64,000 bases of DNA from Propionibacteriaceae bacterium (GCA_017306015.1 JAFKJK010000020.1:1-64000); one strand, 5' to 3'; positions 8,010 to 18,603 are shown, numbered from the stretch's first letter. Notes: a model not told the origin generated them from the letters alone. Numbers and translations: made by a program.

Positions 8010-8324
8010 ATGAACAGACTCATCAGCATCAGCGTTTGCCTGGTTGCCGCGCTCACGATCGCCGGCTGCGAAGCCGAGGGCTGGGGGCTTCAGCCAGTCT
8101 CTGTGCAGAACAACACCGACCAGACGATCATCCTCCGCCGGATGCAGGGAACGCCGCCGTCGCCGAGCCCGATAGTGACAGTCGCGCCCCACGAGACCGG
8201 AACGAGAGCGGATGTTCTTCCTACTCGGCCCTGCTACGGCGGCTTCGACCTCGCCGACACGTCCGGAAGGAAGCTCCGCGAGTTGAGCCCGTTGTGCGGC
8301 AATGCCGTCGTCGTCTACCCGTGA
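8010..8324 (+). CDS. small putative lipoprotein, copy 1
   Basis: 104 residues starting at the ATG at 8010 behind AGGAGG; the frame is open further upstream through the repeat cluster but that is not likely to be coding. The N-terminus is a type II signal with lipobox IAGC (cleavage before Cys20). The mature part of ~85 residues carries 'EGWGLQPVSVQNNTDQTIILRRMQG' (only in part conserved) and three further Cys. It is about 70% identical to the next gene. I do not recognise a family. It is probably exported and membrane-anchored; its function is unknown. Confidence 0.75.
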   Translation: MNRLISISVCLVAALTIAGCEAEGWGLQPVSVQNNTDQTIILRRMQGTPPSPSPIVTVAPHETGTRADVLPTRPCYGGFDLADTSGRKLRELSPLCGNAVVVYP

Positions 8325-8458
8325 CGGCTCGGAGGTGCCTACGACCCGCCTGGCGGCTGAGCAACGCGGAACGCGGACGAGCGCACCGTCCTCCTGGAGC
8401 CCGCAGCATTTCCGCCGGCGTGGAGCAGATCCCACCGAGTAGAAGGAGGGAACAGCAC

Positions 8459-8773
8459 ATGAACAGGATCGTCAGCGCCAGCCTCTGCCTGGTTGCCGCA
8501 TTCGCGATTGCGAGCTGCGAAGCCGAGGGCTGGGGGCTCCAGCCGGTCTCGCTACAGAACAACACCGACCAGACGATCATCCTCCGCCAGATGCAGGGAA
8601 CGCCGGCGTCACCGAACCCGATAGCGACAGCCGGCCCCCACCAGACCGCCACGAGAGACTACGTTTCGCCTAGCGGCCCGTGCTCGGGCGGCTTCGACAT
8701 CGCCGACACCTCGGGCAAGCAGCTGCGCGAGTTGGAAAAGGTCTGCGCGAACGAGACCGTCGTGTACCCGTAG
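8459..8773 (+). CDS. small putative lipoprotein, copy 2 (tandem paralogue)
   Basis: 104 residues, the same length as the preceding gene, with lipobox IASC. The shared blocks are EAEGWGLQPVS, QNNTDQTIILR, MQGTP, GGFD-ADTSG and VVYP. The similarity continues upstream of the start (TCCCACCGAG, then AGGAGGGAACAG), so the duplicated unit includes the ribosome-binding region. The middle of the protein (residues ~50-75) is the most diverged. It is followed by the convergent ppx gene 26 bp away. Function is unknown. Confidence 0.75.
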   Translation: MNRIVSASLCLVAAFAIASCEAEGWGLQPVSLQNNTDQTIILRQMQGTPASPNPIATAGPHQTATRDYVSPSGPCSGGFDIADTSGKQLRELEKVCANETVVYP

Positions 8774-8799
8774 GCCGCGGAGGAACGCACCGCCCGAGT

Positions 8800-9714
8800 C
8801 TATTGCGCCAGGCCCGCGACGAGGCCGTCGAGGATGTCCGCCTCGCTGACGACCAGGTCGCCGGCCAGGCGGCGTCCGACCCGCTCACAGACCAACGCGC
8901 CGGCGCAGATCACGTCGGCGCGTCCGGGCACCATCGTCGGGAACTGCAGGACCCGCTCCACCCGCATGGCCAACAACTCAGCAGCGAACGCAAACAGCTC
9001 CTCCCGCTCCAGCCGGGAGCCGTGGACCGCCGACCGGTCGTAAACCGCGAGTCCCTGGACCAGCGCAGACAGGCTGGTCACCGTACCGCCGACACCGACC
9101 CAGCTCGCCGCCTCCCCGAAGTCGATACCGCTGCCGTCCAGCAACTCGTCGATACACACCGACGCCTCGGCGACCTCAGCCGCCGTCGGCGGATCGGCAT
9201 GCAGGAACCGCTCCCGGACGCGGACCGAGCCCACGTCCAGCGACACCGCCCGCTCCAGACTCTCCGGCGTGCCCAGGATCAACTCGGTCGACCCTCCCCC
9301 GATGTCCATCACCAGCACCGGGTGCGGAAGGTCCGGCAGCGCCGCGGTCGCACCCGCGAACGACAACAACCCCTCCTGCTCACCAGAGATGATCTCCGCC
9401 TCCACGCCGAGCCGCAGTCTCGCGCCGGCGAAGAACTCCTCCGAGTTCGCGGCGTCCCGGGCGGCGGACGTGGCCACCACCCTGCGCTTGGTCACGCCCA
9501 GGGAGTCCAGTTCCGCACCGAAGTCGGCCATCGCATCCATCGTGCGGGCGAGCGCATCGACGGCGAACGCGCCGGTGGCGTCCACGCCCTGGCCGAGCCG
9601 GGTGAGGTGCAGCCGCCGGTCCACCTCGTCGAGGCGTCCGTTCGCTTGCACCCGGCAGATCAGCAGCCGCACCGAGTTCGTGCCGCAGTCCACGGCTCCG
9701 ACGAGTTCAGGCAT
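8800..9714 (-). CDS. ppx: Ppx/GppA-family exopolyphosphatase
   Basis: 304 residues from the ATG at 9714, which overlaps the end of the DUF501 gene by 8 bp; a GTG two codons upstream is less likely. Actin-like ATPase fold motifs are clear: 'GAVDCGTNSVRLLI' (phosphate 1 loop, N-terminus), 'VLVMDIGGGSTELI' (~residue 135) and 'GVGGTVTSLSAL'. At ~305 residues it is the short actinobacterial type (Ppx1/Ppx2-like). It hydrolyses polyphosphate or guanosine pentaphosphate. Its place after eno-divIC-DUF501 is the standard actinobacterial order. Confidence 0.92.
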   Translation of the reverse strand: MPELVGAVDCGTNSVRLLICRVQANGRLDEVDRRLHLTRLGQGVDATGAFAVDALARTMDAMADFGAELDSLGVTKRRVVATSAARDAANSEEFFAGARLRLGVEAEIISGEQEGLLSFAGATAALPDLPHPVLVMDIGGGSTELILGTPESLERAVSLDVGSVRVRERFLHADPPTAAEVAEASVCIDELLDGSGIDFGEAASWVGVGGTVTSLSALVQGLAVYDRSAVHGSRLEREELFAFAAELLAMRVERVLQFPTMVPGRADVICAGALVCERVGRRLAGDLVVSEADILDGLVAGLAQ

Positions 9715-10210
9715 GGCCACCTTCGCATTCCGGGTCCAGGACGTCGGCGAGCTCGCCGAGCGCGATGTCGCCGACCGGGTTGACGCCCGGGCCGGCCGCC
9801 AGCGAGTGCGCGACCAGCGCGTGCAGGCACTTCACCCGGTTCGGCATCCCGCCGGCGCTCACCCCGGCGATCTCGGGAACCTCGCCCAGGGCGTCCCGGT
9901 CGGCGAGGTAGCTGCGATGAGCGGACGCGTACGCCGTAGCCAGCTCCGCATCCTCGGCCAGACGGGTGTTGAGCTCGGCCATCAGCCCGCCGGCCTCCAG
10001 CCGTGAGCAGCCGGACACCAGGCGCGGATCGGTGAGGTAGTAGGTGGTCGGAAAGGGGGTGCCGTCCGGCAGCCGCGGCAGCGTCGCCAGCACGCCCGGA
10101 CGGCCACAGGCACAACGCCAGGCGACGCCGGCCACCCCGCGCACGGGACGGCCGAGCTGGGTCTCGACGATGGCCTGGTCGGCTGCGGTCATGGGGGTGA
10201 GGACGGGCAT
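9707..10210 (-). CDS. DUF501 family protein
   Basis: 167 residues from the ATG at 10210, overlapping the divIC stop by one base (TGATG). The family pattern is present: 'VETQLGRPVRGVAGVAWRC' at the N-terminus, a Cys pair (C-A-C), 'PTTYYLTDPRLVSGCSRLEA' and 'GGMPNRVKCLHALVAHSLA' near the C-terminus. These Cys/His residues suggest metal binding. The function is not known; the family is almost always found between divIC and ppx in Actinomycetota. Confidence 0.88.
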   Translation of the reverse strand: MPVLTPMTAADQAIVETQLGRPVRGVAGVAWRCACGRPGVLATLPRLPDGTPFPTTYYLTDPRLVSGCSRLEAGGLMAELNTRLAEDAELATAYASAHRSYLADRDALGEVPEIAGVSAGGMPNRVKCLHALVAHSLAAGPGVNPVGDIALGELADVLDPECEGGHA

Positions 10211-10773
10211 CAGGGCCCCAGTTTGCGGACCGGATGGTCCGCCGTCGCCAGCGATCCCAGCATCCGGTCCCACCAGTGCTGGTTCGCCGCGTCCGGGTCG
10301 GTCCGGTCTCCGGGCGACAGCACCACCCCGCCGCCCAGCGGGTTGCCGTTGTCGTCAACCACCCGGTACCCGGTCTCCCCCGGCAGCACCCAGCCGAGCC
10401 GCTCCCTGGCCTGCGTCTTCACGTACGCCGGGTCGTCCCAGCGGGCGAGTTCGGCCTGCAGGTCGGCGATCTGCGCCTGCCGGTCGCGGATCGCCTGCTC
10501 GGCGACGGCGAGGTCCTGAGCCCCGGCGATGTAGATCCGCAGCGACCCGGCATAGGAGATCGCCAGCACGACCAGGACCAACGCCAGCACGAGCGCGCGC
10601 CGGGTGAACCTCAGCCCCAGCTGCCACCCCGGACGCGTCCCCTCATCGCCGGCGGGCGCCTGCACCGGCGGCTGCGTCGGGGCAGAGGAACGCGCACCGG
10701 CCCGGGAGCGCTTGGAAGAAGCGCGTCCCGGGCCGGTGTGTTGACTACGTGGGCTACGCGGTGCGTTCGCCAT
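10210..10773 (-). CDS. divIC: septum formation initiator (FtsB/DivIC-like)
   Basis: 187 residues with a cytoplasmic basic, Ser/Pro-rich N-terminus of ~55 residues. One membrane helix follows (ALVLALVLVVLAISYAGSL, ~residues 60-78), then a coiled coil (VAEQAIRDRQAQIADLQAEL). After that comes the conserved 'DPAYVKTQARERLGWVLPGETGYRVVD'-type segment. It would act in the divisome with FtsL and FtsQ. The gene lies 35 bp after eno and is coupled to the DUF501 gene. Confidence 0.92.
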   Translation of the reverse strand: MANAPRSPRSQHTGPGRASSKRSRAGARSSAPTQPPVQAPAGDEGTRPGWQLGLRFTRRALVLALVLVVLAISYAGSLRIYIAGAQDLAVAEQAIRDRQAQIADLQAELARWDDPAYVKTQARERLGWVLPGETGYRVVDDNGNPLGGGVVLSPGDRTDPDAANQHWWDRMLGSLATADHPVRKLGP

Positions 10774-10808
10774 GGTCCCCGACCCTCATCGGGTCAAGGA
10801 TAGGTGCC

Positions 10809-12104
<1,296 letters not shown>

Positions 12105-12181
12105 TCAGCTGGTTGAAGTCGTCGCAGAACACCCTACCGGTGCGCAGGCAGCCGTTCACCCCGCCACCGGCGAATGTGCTG

Positions 12182-12817
12182 TCAAACTCCGGACTCGGTC
12201 TCCCGGACCCGTCCCTCCAGTGTCCGCAGGGACGCGCGGGCGGCCTGCTCCGGGTCGACTCCGAGCTCGCGGGCGCGGGCCACCAGGGCGAGCAGGGCCG
12301 GCCCGATCCCGTCCGCGGCGACGTCCCGAGCCGGCGGGACGAGGTCGTCCGGCTCCAGCCCGTGGCTGGAGGCCCGGGACAGCACCTTCGCGGCCCGGGT
12401 CAACGCCGACATCCGCTCGGGGATCCCTTCGAGGACGGACGCGCGGGACTTCTCCACCGCCTTGGCACGCTCCCAGGACGAGACCAGGTCGTCGGGGACG
12501 GGCCCATCGGCGAAGACGTACGGGTGCCGGGCGACCAGCTTGTCGGCGATCCGTCCGGCCACGTCCTCGACGCTGAACCGGCCGGTCTCGGCAGCGATCT
12601 CGGAGTGGAAGAAGACTTGCAGGAGCAGGTCGCCGAGCTCCTCGGCCAGGTCGGCGTCGGTGCCGGCCTCGATCGCCTCGACCACTTCGAGCGTCTCCTC
12701 GACCAGGTAGCCCACCAGCGAGGAGTGGGTCTGGGACGCGTCCCAGGGGCACCCGGTGCGCAGCCGGTGCATCACCTCGGCCAGGCGGTAGAGCTCGGCC
12801 GGCCGGGCCTCGTCCAT
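12182..12817 (-). CDS. mazG: nucleoside triphosphate pyrophosphohydrolase MazG
   Basis: 211 residues. The ATG at 12817 shares a base with the upstream stop (TAATG). The first half is a complete MazG domain: 'RLRTGCPWDASQTHSSLVGYL' with 'EETLEVVEAIE' (EExxE) and 'DLAEELGDLLLQVFFH' (ExxD) as the metal-binding helices. The C-terminal half resembles the second, degenerate domain of longer MazG proteins but is shorter. It hydrolyses non-canonical NTPs. The mfd...mazG...eno order is conserved in Actinomycetota. Confidence 0.93.
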   Translation of the reverse strand: MDEARPAELYRLAEVMHRLRTGCPWDASQTHSSLVGYLVEETLEVVEAIEAGTDADLAEELGDLLLQVFFHSEIAAETGRFSVEDVAGRIADKLVARHPYVFADGPVPDDLVSSWERAKAVEKSRASVLEGIPERMSALTRAAKVLSRASSHGLEPDDLVPPARDVAADGIGPALLALVARARELGVDPEQAARASLRTLEGRVRETESGV

Positions 12818-13437
12818 TACCGCTGCGCGGTGGTGGAGGTCGACAGTGACCCAGTGCCGGTCAGCGTGAGCTGGCTCGGATCCCAGGTGCCGTAGCGGGG
12901 GTTGAGCTGAACCTCCGCCTTCGCGGCGGCCTCCTTGCCGGCCTGAAGGCCGCTGGCATTGGTGAACACGACCTGGACGTTCGCGAGGCCGTCGACGAGA
13001 TCCTTGGTGACCGGGTTCGCGCTCAGCGCCGACAACCCGTTCTGGCTGATGACCTCCTGGCGCTGGGCGTCGGTGACCGTGATGTTGGCGATCTTCGCCG
13101 CGTCCCGGGCAAGCTGGGCCTGGATGGACGCGCCCACCACGGCGACGCGGTACTTCCCCGGCGCCATGTCGACCTGCTGCTTGGCCAGCTCGGTCTCGTA
13201 CGCTGCCTGCTCCTCGGGCGTCCGACTGGCTACCGGCTGCGTGGACTCCTGCTGAGCCTTCCAGGAAGCGATGCCGACCTCGGAGATCGCCTGCGACAAC
13301 TCGGTCACCCGGGTCTCGGTGAGCACCTCGCCGTTCACGGTGACCGCCACGTTCGGATCCCCGGCCGTCGCGCACCCGCTCAGCACGACCATTCCGGCCG
13401 CGATCAGGGCCGCCACCTTCACCAGAGTTGATCTCAT
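12817..13437 (-). CDS. SurA N-terminal-domain-like lipoprotein
   Basis: 206 residues from the ATG at 13437. The lipoprotein signal ends in LSGC (~residues 20-23). The segment 'NVAVTVNGEVLTETRVTELSQAI' is the typical start of SurA/PrsA-type N-terminal chaperone domains, and the rest is mostly helical; no parvulin (PPIase) domain follows. It is probably an extracytoplasmic folding or holding factor. It is translationally coupled to mazG. Confidence 0.72.
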   Translation of the reverse strand: MRSTLVKVAALIAAGMVVLSGCATAGDPNVAVTVNGEVLTETRVTELSQAISEVGIASWKAQQESTQPVASRTPEEQAAYETELAKQQVDMAPGKYRVAVVGASIQAQLARDAAKIANITVTDAQRQEVISQNGLSALSANPVTKDLVDGLANVQVVFTNASGLQAGKEAAAKAEVQLNPRYGTWDPSQLTLTGTGSLSTSTTAQR

Positions 13438-13475
13438 CGCTCTCGCTCCCGCTTCCACGCTTCGCCGCCGCGATC

Positions 13476-13982
13476 CTACCCGCTCGTCGGTCCGCGGAAG
13501 TCGGGCCTGGTCGGCTGCTCACCCGTCGAAACCGGACCTGATTGCTGCAGTGAGTCGGGACATGCTGGCTCCTCGGCAGGGGGACGGCCCAGCCACCACG
13601 CGACCGCAGCAAGCACCGCGGCGACAGCGAGGAGCGGTGCGACCAACCGCCCAGCACCGGAGACGAAGCCACCAGCGTTGTGGTTGTACCCGAAGGACAG
13701 CAGCAGCAACGAGGCGATGGCGCCAGGCACCGCGACCGAACCCGATGCCCGGCTGCGCGCGAGGCCCAGCAGCAGCCCGACCACCATCAGACCTGCACAG
13801 ACCAGCAAGATGGCCGGAATGGCCATGGCGTAGCCCAGGAGGAGCGGATCGAACCATCGATAGTCCCTCAATACCTCCCCGCCTTCGGCCGCGCTGAAAA
13901 CCAGGGTGAAGGTCGGCTGAAGCATGATCACGATGGCTGCCACGCACAGCAGCAGCGCCAGCACCTCGAACGTCCGCTTCAC
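13476..13982 (-). CDS. hypothetical membrane protein
   Basis: 168 residues with four predicted membrane helices: residues ~5-30, ~48-75, ~82-98 and ~110-130. A Pro-rich, charged C-terminal tail of ~38 residues follows. I do not recognise a family. It lies 38 bp upstream of the SurA-like lipoprotein gene on the same strand and could be co-transcribed. Confidence 0.6.
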   Translation of the reverse strand: MKRTFEVLALLLCVAAIVIMLQPTFTLVFSAAEGGEVLRDYRWFDPLLLGYAMAIPAILLVCAGLMVVGLLLGLARSRASGSVAVPGAIASLLLLSFGYNHNAGGFVSGAGRLVAPLLAVAAVLAAVAWWLGRPPAEEPACPDSLQQSGPVSTGEQPTRPDFRGPTSG

Positions 13983-14168
13983 GTCGTCACTTCAGCACGA
14001 AATGGGTGTCGGCGACAACGAACCCGACGCTCGTCTCGGATCAAGTCGGCGGAGTTCGCCCGCAAGACGGACTCGCGACCGGGCGGTGAGCCGCCGGCCT
14101 CCGGATCCAGCCGGGCTCGGGCCATTGACGCCGGCGCAAACGTTGCCGAATGGGCCGTCCCCCGATGA

Positions 14169-14469
14169 ATGGGCCAGCACGTGAGATCGTGGGCAGTGCG
14201 ACTGAGTTCGGTGCGCGTCGCCGACTCCGGCGCCATTTACGAGGCGTCAATCGACCACGCAATCATTCAGCGACGTCTATTCGCTCGTGGCTGTCTCGCC
14301 GTCCCAGGTGCTCGTGTCCGACCGATCCTCCCCGAACTATCGGCTCTGGGGGACGGACGGCGGATCGATCCCGGCACGCCACATCTCGGGCATCCATCGA
14401 TCAGCCGGACAGCTCTCGTTCGTCCTCACGGACGATGAGGGTCTCCAGGTTGTCGTCGTGTCGCGCTGA
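14169..14469 (+). pseudogene. possible frameshifted remnant of a small gene
   Basis: The ~500-bp gap between the membrane-protein gene (start at 13982, minus) and the mfd stop (14481) contains two partial frames that read better joined than apart. From 14169 the frame gives 'SSVRVADSGAIYEASIDHA'. About 90 bp later the +1 frame continues 'SFSDVYSLVAVSPSQVLVSD' and ends at 14469 with 'LSFVLTDDEGLQVVVVSR'. An in-frame GTG at 14287 could alternatively start a 60-residue protein. No family is recognised. The 185 bp before it hold nothing I can support. Confidence 0.3.
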
Positions 14470-14480
14470 CACGCACGACC

Positions 14481-17400
14481 TCACCGCACCACGAACACGT
14501 CGTCCAGCACCCTGGACGCCCAGGAGAGCAATTCGGCGTCGACAATCGGCGTCCCGCCGATCGGACGAGTCACAGGGCGCGGGACGAGCACCTGGCCCGC
14601 AGCCTTGCGGAGCTGCGCGCCCGGGTAGAGCCGGGCCAGGCGCAGCTGCGCGGAGTCGGGCAGGTCGGCCGGGGAGAACCGGATCATGTTCCCGGCGACG
14701 ATGACCTCGGTGATGCCGTGGGCCCGCGCCTTCAGCCGGAACCGGGCGACCGCCAGCAGCGCCTCCGCCTGCGGCGGCAGCGGGCCGTACCGGTCGAGCA
14801 GCTCGTCGCGGACGGCGGTGATGGCGGCCTCGTCGGTGACCCCGGCCAGGCGCTTGTACATCTCCAGCCGCAGTCGCTCCGATTCGACGTAGTCGCTGGG
14901 CAGGTGCGCGTCCACCGGCAGCTCGATCTTCATCTCCGGCTCGGGCTCGGTGTCCTCGCCGCGGAAGTCGGCGACCGCCTCCCCCACCAGCCGCAGGTAC
15001 AGGTCGAAGCCGACGTCGGCGATGTGCCCGGACTGCTCGCCGCCGAGCAGGTTCCCCGCACCGCGGATCTCCAGGTCCTTCAGCGCGATCGCCATCCCCG
15101 CCCCCAGATCGGTGTGCGCGGCCATGGTCGCCAGCCGGTCGTGGGCGGTCTCGGTCAGCGGCTTCTCCGGCGGGTAGAGGAAGTAGGCGTAGCCCCGCTC
15201 GCGGCTGCGTCCCACCCGGCCGCGGAGCTGGTGCAGCTGGGAGAGTCCGAGCAGGTCGGCCCGCTCGATCAGCAAAGTGTTCGCCGTCGCGATGTCCAGC
15301 CCGGCCTCGATGATCGTCGTGCAGACCAGGACGTCGGCGCGCCGCTCCCAGAAGTCGACCATCACCTTTTCGAGGGTGCGTTCGCTCATCTGCCCGTGGG
15401 CGACCGCGACCCGCGCCTCGGGGACGAGTTCGGCCAGCTGGTGGGCAGTCTTCTCGATGCTGTTGGTGCGGTTGTGGATGTAGAACACCTGGCCCTCACG
15501 AGCCAGTTCGCGCCGGACGGCGGCCCGCACCTGGGCGGTGTCGAACGGTCCGGCGAACGTCAGGACGGGGTGCCGCTCCTCCGGTGGCGTGGCGATCACG
15601 CTCATCTCCCGGATCCCGGTGATCGCCATCTCCAGCGTCCGCGGGATCGGGGTGGCCGACATGCTCAGCACGTCCACGTTGAGCCGGAGCTTCTTCAGCT
15701 GCTCCTTGTGCTCGACGCCGAACCGCTGCTCCTCGTCGATGATCACCAGGCCGAGGTCCTTGAAGGCCACCTCCCCGGCCAGCAGCGCGTGGGTGCCGAC
15801 GACGACGTCGACCGAGCCGTCCGCGAGCCCCGCGACGACCTGCTTGCGTTCGGCTTCGGACTGGAAGCGGCTGAGCGCCGAGACGGTGACCGGGAAGCCG
15901 GCGTAGCGGTCGGCGAAGGTGGCGTGATGCTGCTGCACCAGCAGCGTGGTCGGGACGAGGACAGCCACCTGCTTTCCGTCCATCACCGCCTTGAACGCCG
16001 CTCGCACCGCGATCTCGGTCTTGCCGTAGCCGACGTCCCCGCAGATCAGCCGGTCCATCGGGACGACCTGCTCCATGTCGTGCTTGACGTCGGTGATCGC
16101 CGACAGCTGGTCGGGGGTCTCGACGTAGGCGAACGCGTCCTCCAACTCCTGCTGCCACACGGTGTCCGGGCTGAACGCGAAGCCCCGGGACGCCTGCCGG
16201 GCGGCGTACAGCTTGATCAGCTCCGCCGCGATCTGGCGGACGGCCTTGCGGGCGCGGGACTTCCGCTTGGCCCAGTCGGCGCCGCCGAGCTTGTCCAGAG
16301 CGGGATTCTCGCCGCCGACGTAGCGGGTGACCAGGTGCAGCTGGTCCATCGGGACGTAGAGCCGGTCGCCCGGCTGGCCACGCTTGCTGGGCGCGTAGTC
16401 CACGACGAGGTACTCCCGGGTGGCGCCACCGACCGTCCGCTGGGCCATCTCGACATAGCGGCCGACGCCGTGGGTCTCGTGCACGACCGCGTCGCCCGGG
16501 GTGAGCTCGAGCGGGTCGATCTGGTTCTTGCGCCGGGCCGGCAGCTTCCGCGACGCCCGGTCGGGCTCGCGCTGCCCGGAAAGGTCGCCGGCGGTGAACA
16601 CGTCCAGGCCGATGGCAGGCAGGCTGAAGCCATGGCGAAGCTCGGCCTGGACGACGGTCACGAGGCCGGGCCTCGGAGGGTCGGTGAGCGCATCGGGCCT
16701 TGTCACCGGAACATCGGCGGAACCGAGCACCTCCGCCATCCGCGAGACCAGGCCGGCGGACTCGGCGACCAGCACCACCCGGTGACCGGCTGCGGCCGCC
16801 TCCCGGATCGCGGCGACGGCCGCCTCGGTGTCGGCCCGCCACACCGGCGCCTCGGTGGCCTCGACCACCCGGGTGGGGACACCGGTCTCGACGCGCTGCG
16901 GCCGTTCCTCGTCCTCGTCGTCGTCCCAGGCCATGGCCGGACTCGTCGAGGCCAGGTCCTCGGGGGCAGCCGCGAACGGCGACAGGCTCCACCAGGACTG
17001 GCCGCGGTCGAGGGCGTGGGCCCGGACGTCGGCGAGGCTGCGGTAGGCGGCCGCGCCGAGGTCGATCGGCGCCTTGCCGCCCTCCGCGGCGGCTGCCCAG
17101 GACGCGGCGAGGAACTCCTCGCTGGTCGCCACCAGTTCGTGGGCGCGGGTACGGACGCGTTCGGGGTCGGAGACCAGCACCTGGGTGTCCGCGGGCATCA
17201 CGTCGATGAGCAGCTCCAGGGCGTCCACCAGCGCCGGGGCGAGGGCCTCCATGCCGTCGACGGCGTGGCCGTCGGCGATCCGGGCGAACAGCTCACCGAG
17301 GTTGCCGGGTTCGTTGGCGTAGGTGGCGGCCAGCGCTGCTGCGCGCGTCCGCACGTCGTCGGTGATCAGCAGCTCGCGGCACGGGGACGCGACGACCTCG

Positions 17401-18074
17401 GGCAGCGGGTCGCCGAAGGAGCGTTGGTCGGCGACGGCGAAGGGACGGATCTCCTCGACGGCGTCGCCGAAGAAGTCGACCCGGACCGGGTGCTCGAGCG
17501 TCGGCGGGAACACGTCCACCAGGCCACCGCGGACGCAGAACTCGCCGCGTCGCTCCACCAGGTCGACCCGGAGGTAGGCCGCGTCGACGAGATCGCGGGC
17601 CAGCCTCTCGATGTCGTAGTCGCCTCCGCTGACGATGCGGACGGGCCGGAGTTCGGCCAGGCCGCGAACCTGCGGCTGGAGGACGGAGCGGACGGGGGCG
17701 ACCACCACCCTCGGCGCGGGCAGCTCGTCGTTGCCGGCCAGCCGGCGCAGCACGGCCAAGCGGCGGCCGACGGTGTCGGAGCGTGGGCTGAGCCGTTCGT
17801 GCGGAAGGGTCTCCCAGGCCGGGTAGTACGCGACCGCGTCCTCGCCGAGGAGCGAGGAGAGGGCTGCCGAACTGGCTTCGGCCTCGCGATAGGTGGAGGT
17901 GACCAGCAGCAGCGTCCGGTCGGCACCGGTGGCCAGTGCCGCGGTGAACAGTGAGCGGGCGGCGTCGGTGAGGGTGATGTCGAGACTAGCCACCCGACCG
18001 CTGCGACAGTCCGCGATCGCGTCGCTGATCACCGGCTCGGTACGGGTGATCTCGACCAGGCCGCTCAGCTTCAC
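14481..18074 (-). CDS. mfd: transcription-repair coupling factor Mfd
   Basis: 1,197 residues, normal for Mfd. In order: a UvrB-homology region ('YYPAWETLPHERLSPRSD'), the RNA-polymerase-interacting CarD-like domain ('LTPGDAVVHETHGVGRY', ~residues 520-540) and the RecG-like translocase. The translocase shows Walker A 'GDVGYGKTEIA', DEEQ box 'LVIIDEEQRFGVEHKE', 'SMSATPIPRTL' and motif VI 'LRGRVGRSRERGYAY'. A C-terminal TRCF domain follows. It removes stalled RNA polymerase and recruits UvrA. In related genomes pth usually lies just before mfd; here the surface-fibre locus intervenes. Confidence 0.98.
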   Translation of the reverse strand: MKLSGLVEITRTEPVISDAIADCRSGRVASLDITLTDAARSLFTAALATGADRTLLLVTSTYREAEASSAALSSLLGEDAVAYYPAWETLPHERLSPRSDTVGRRLAVLRRLAGNDELPAPRVVVAPVRSVLQPQVRGLAELRPVRIVSGGDYDIERLARDLVDAAYLRVDLVERRGEFCVRGGLVDVFPPTLEHPVRVDFFGDAVEEIRPFAVADQRSFGDPLPEVVASPCRELLITDDVRTRAAALAATYANEPGNLGELFARIADGHAVDGMEALAPALVDALELLIDVMPADTQVLVSDPERVRTRAHELVATSEEFLAASWAAAAEGGKAPIDLGAAAYRSLADVRAHALDRGQSWWSLSPFAAAPEDLASTSPAMAWDDDEDEERPQRVETGVPTRVVEATEAPVWRADTEAAVAAIREAAAAGHRVVLVAESAGLVSRMAEVLGSADVPVTRPDALTDPPRPGLVTVVQAELRHGFSLPAIGLDVFTAGDLSGQREPDRASRKLPARRKNQIDPLELTPGDAVVHETHGVGRYVEMAQRTVGGATREYLVVDYAPSKRGQPGDRLYVPMDQLHLVTRYVGGENPALDKLGGADWAKRKSRARKAVRQIAAELIKLYAARQASRGFAFSPDTVWQQELEDAFAYVETPDQLSAITDVKHDMEQVVPMDRLICGDVGYGKTEIAVRAAFKAVMDGKQVAVLVPTTLLVQQHHATFADRYAGFPVTVSALSRFQSEAERKQVVAGLADGSVDVVVGTHALLAGEVAFKDLGLVIIDEEQRFGVEHKEQLKKLRLNVDVLSMSATPIPRTLEMAITGIREMSVIATPPEERHPVLTFAGPFDTAQVRAAVRRELAREGQVFYIHNRTNSIEKTAHQLAELVPEARVAVAHGQMSERTLEKVMVDFWERRADVLVCTTIIEAGLDIATANTLLIERADLLGLSQLHQLRGRVGRSRERGYAYFLYPPEKPLTETAHDRLATMAAHTDLGAGMAIALKDLEIRGAGNLLGGEQSGHIADVGFDLYLRLVGEAVADFRGEDTEPEPEMKIELPVDAHLPSDYVESERLRLEMYKRLAGVTDEAAITAVRDELLDRYGPLPPQAEALLAVARFRLKARAHGITEVIVAGNMIRFSPADLPDSAQLRLARLYPGAQLRKAAGQVLVPRPVTRPIGGTPIVDAELLSWASRVLDDVFVVR

Positions 18075-18475
18075 CGGACAACCTTACCCGTCACGATGCC
18101 GCCTGCTTTCTGGCTCGGCGAGCCGCGCACGCAATCCCCCAGGCGGTCGCGGCCCGCCGCTCCGGCCGTCGGACGTGGCACCCGGCGACCAGGCCAGTAC
18201 TGCAATCGGGCAAGGCCGGGCGGGCCGATTGACCACACCGGTGGTCCACGTCCGGCGGTCGGAGTGAGTACCCCGGACAATCGGCACGCCTGGCGCTCCC
18301 CAACTGCGGTCGTTCCCGGCCCGGCAAGCCTGCGACCGCCGATCCGCGCCGGGCACCGAACCACTGGCCGTGGGAATGGCCGGTCCTGTCCTGGCTGGAT
18401 CGCCTACGTCCGCTGGCACCCCTCCGCGAGCTGCGAACAACCACATTCACTGTAAACGTCGCGGCATTGCCAAAT

Positions 18476-18496
18476 AAGTCACCTTATGGGTGACTT
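18476..18496 (-). terminator. hairpin between the giant surface-protein gene and mfd
   Basis: AAGTCACC (18476-18483) pairs with GGTGACTT (18489-18496) around TTATG; on the minus strand it is followed by ATTTGG. It lies beyond the stronger terminator at 18572-18603. The surrounding stretch 18075-18571 carries no convincing gene. Confidence 0.5.
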
Positions 18497-18571
18497 TGCA
18501 TTTGTCACCCGGTGGAGGGACTTCCTCGATATGAATCGATCGCAATGGCGATCACCGCGGTCCCGGCAAGG

Positions 18572-18603
18572 CCGGCGGGACGGGCCGCAACCCGTCCCGC
18601 CGG
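18572..18603 (-). terminator. strong terminator of the surface-fibre locus
   Basis: A perfect 13-bp stem, CCGGCGGGACGGG with CCCGTCCCGCCGG, closes a 6-nt loop 11 bp after the stop codon of the giant gene. It has no U-tract, as is common in high-GC Actinomycetota. It separates the surface locus from mfd. Confidence 0.8.

Noticed and set aside
14718..17954. A 1,078-residue open frame on the plus strand opposite mfd.
   Set aside because: It is a high-GC antisense shadow with no family signature; mfd on the other strand is certain.
18075..18571. Several ~120-residue open frames in the gap between mfd and the fibre locus.
   Set aside because: They overlap each other on both strands, have Pro/Arg/Gly bias and no ribosome-binding site or family likeness.
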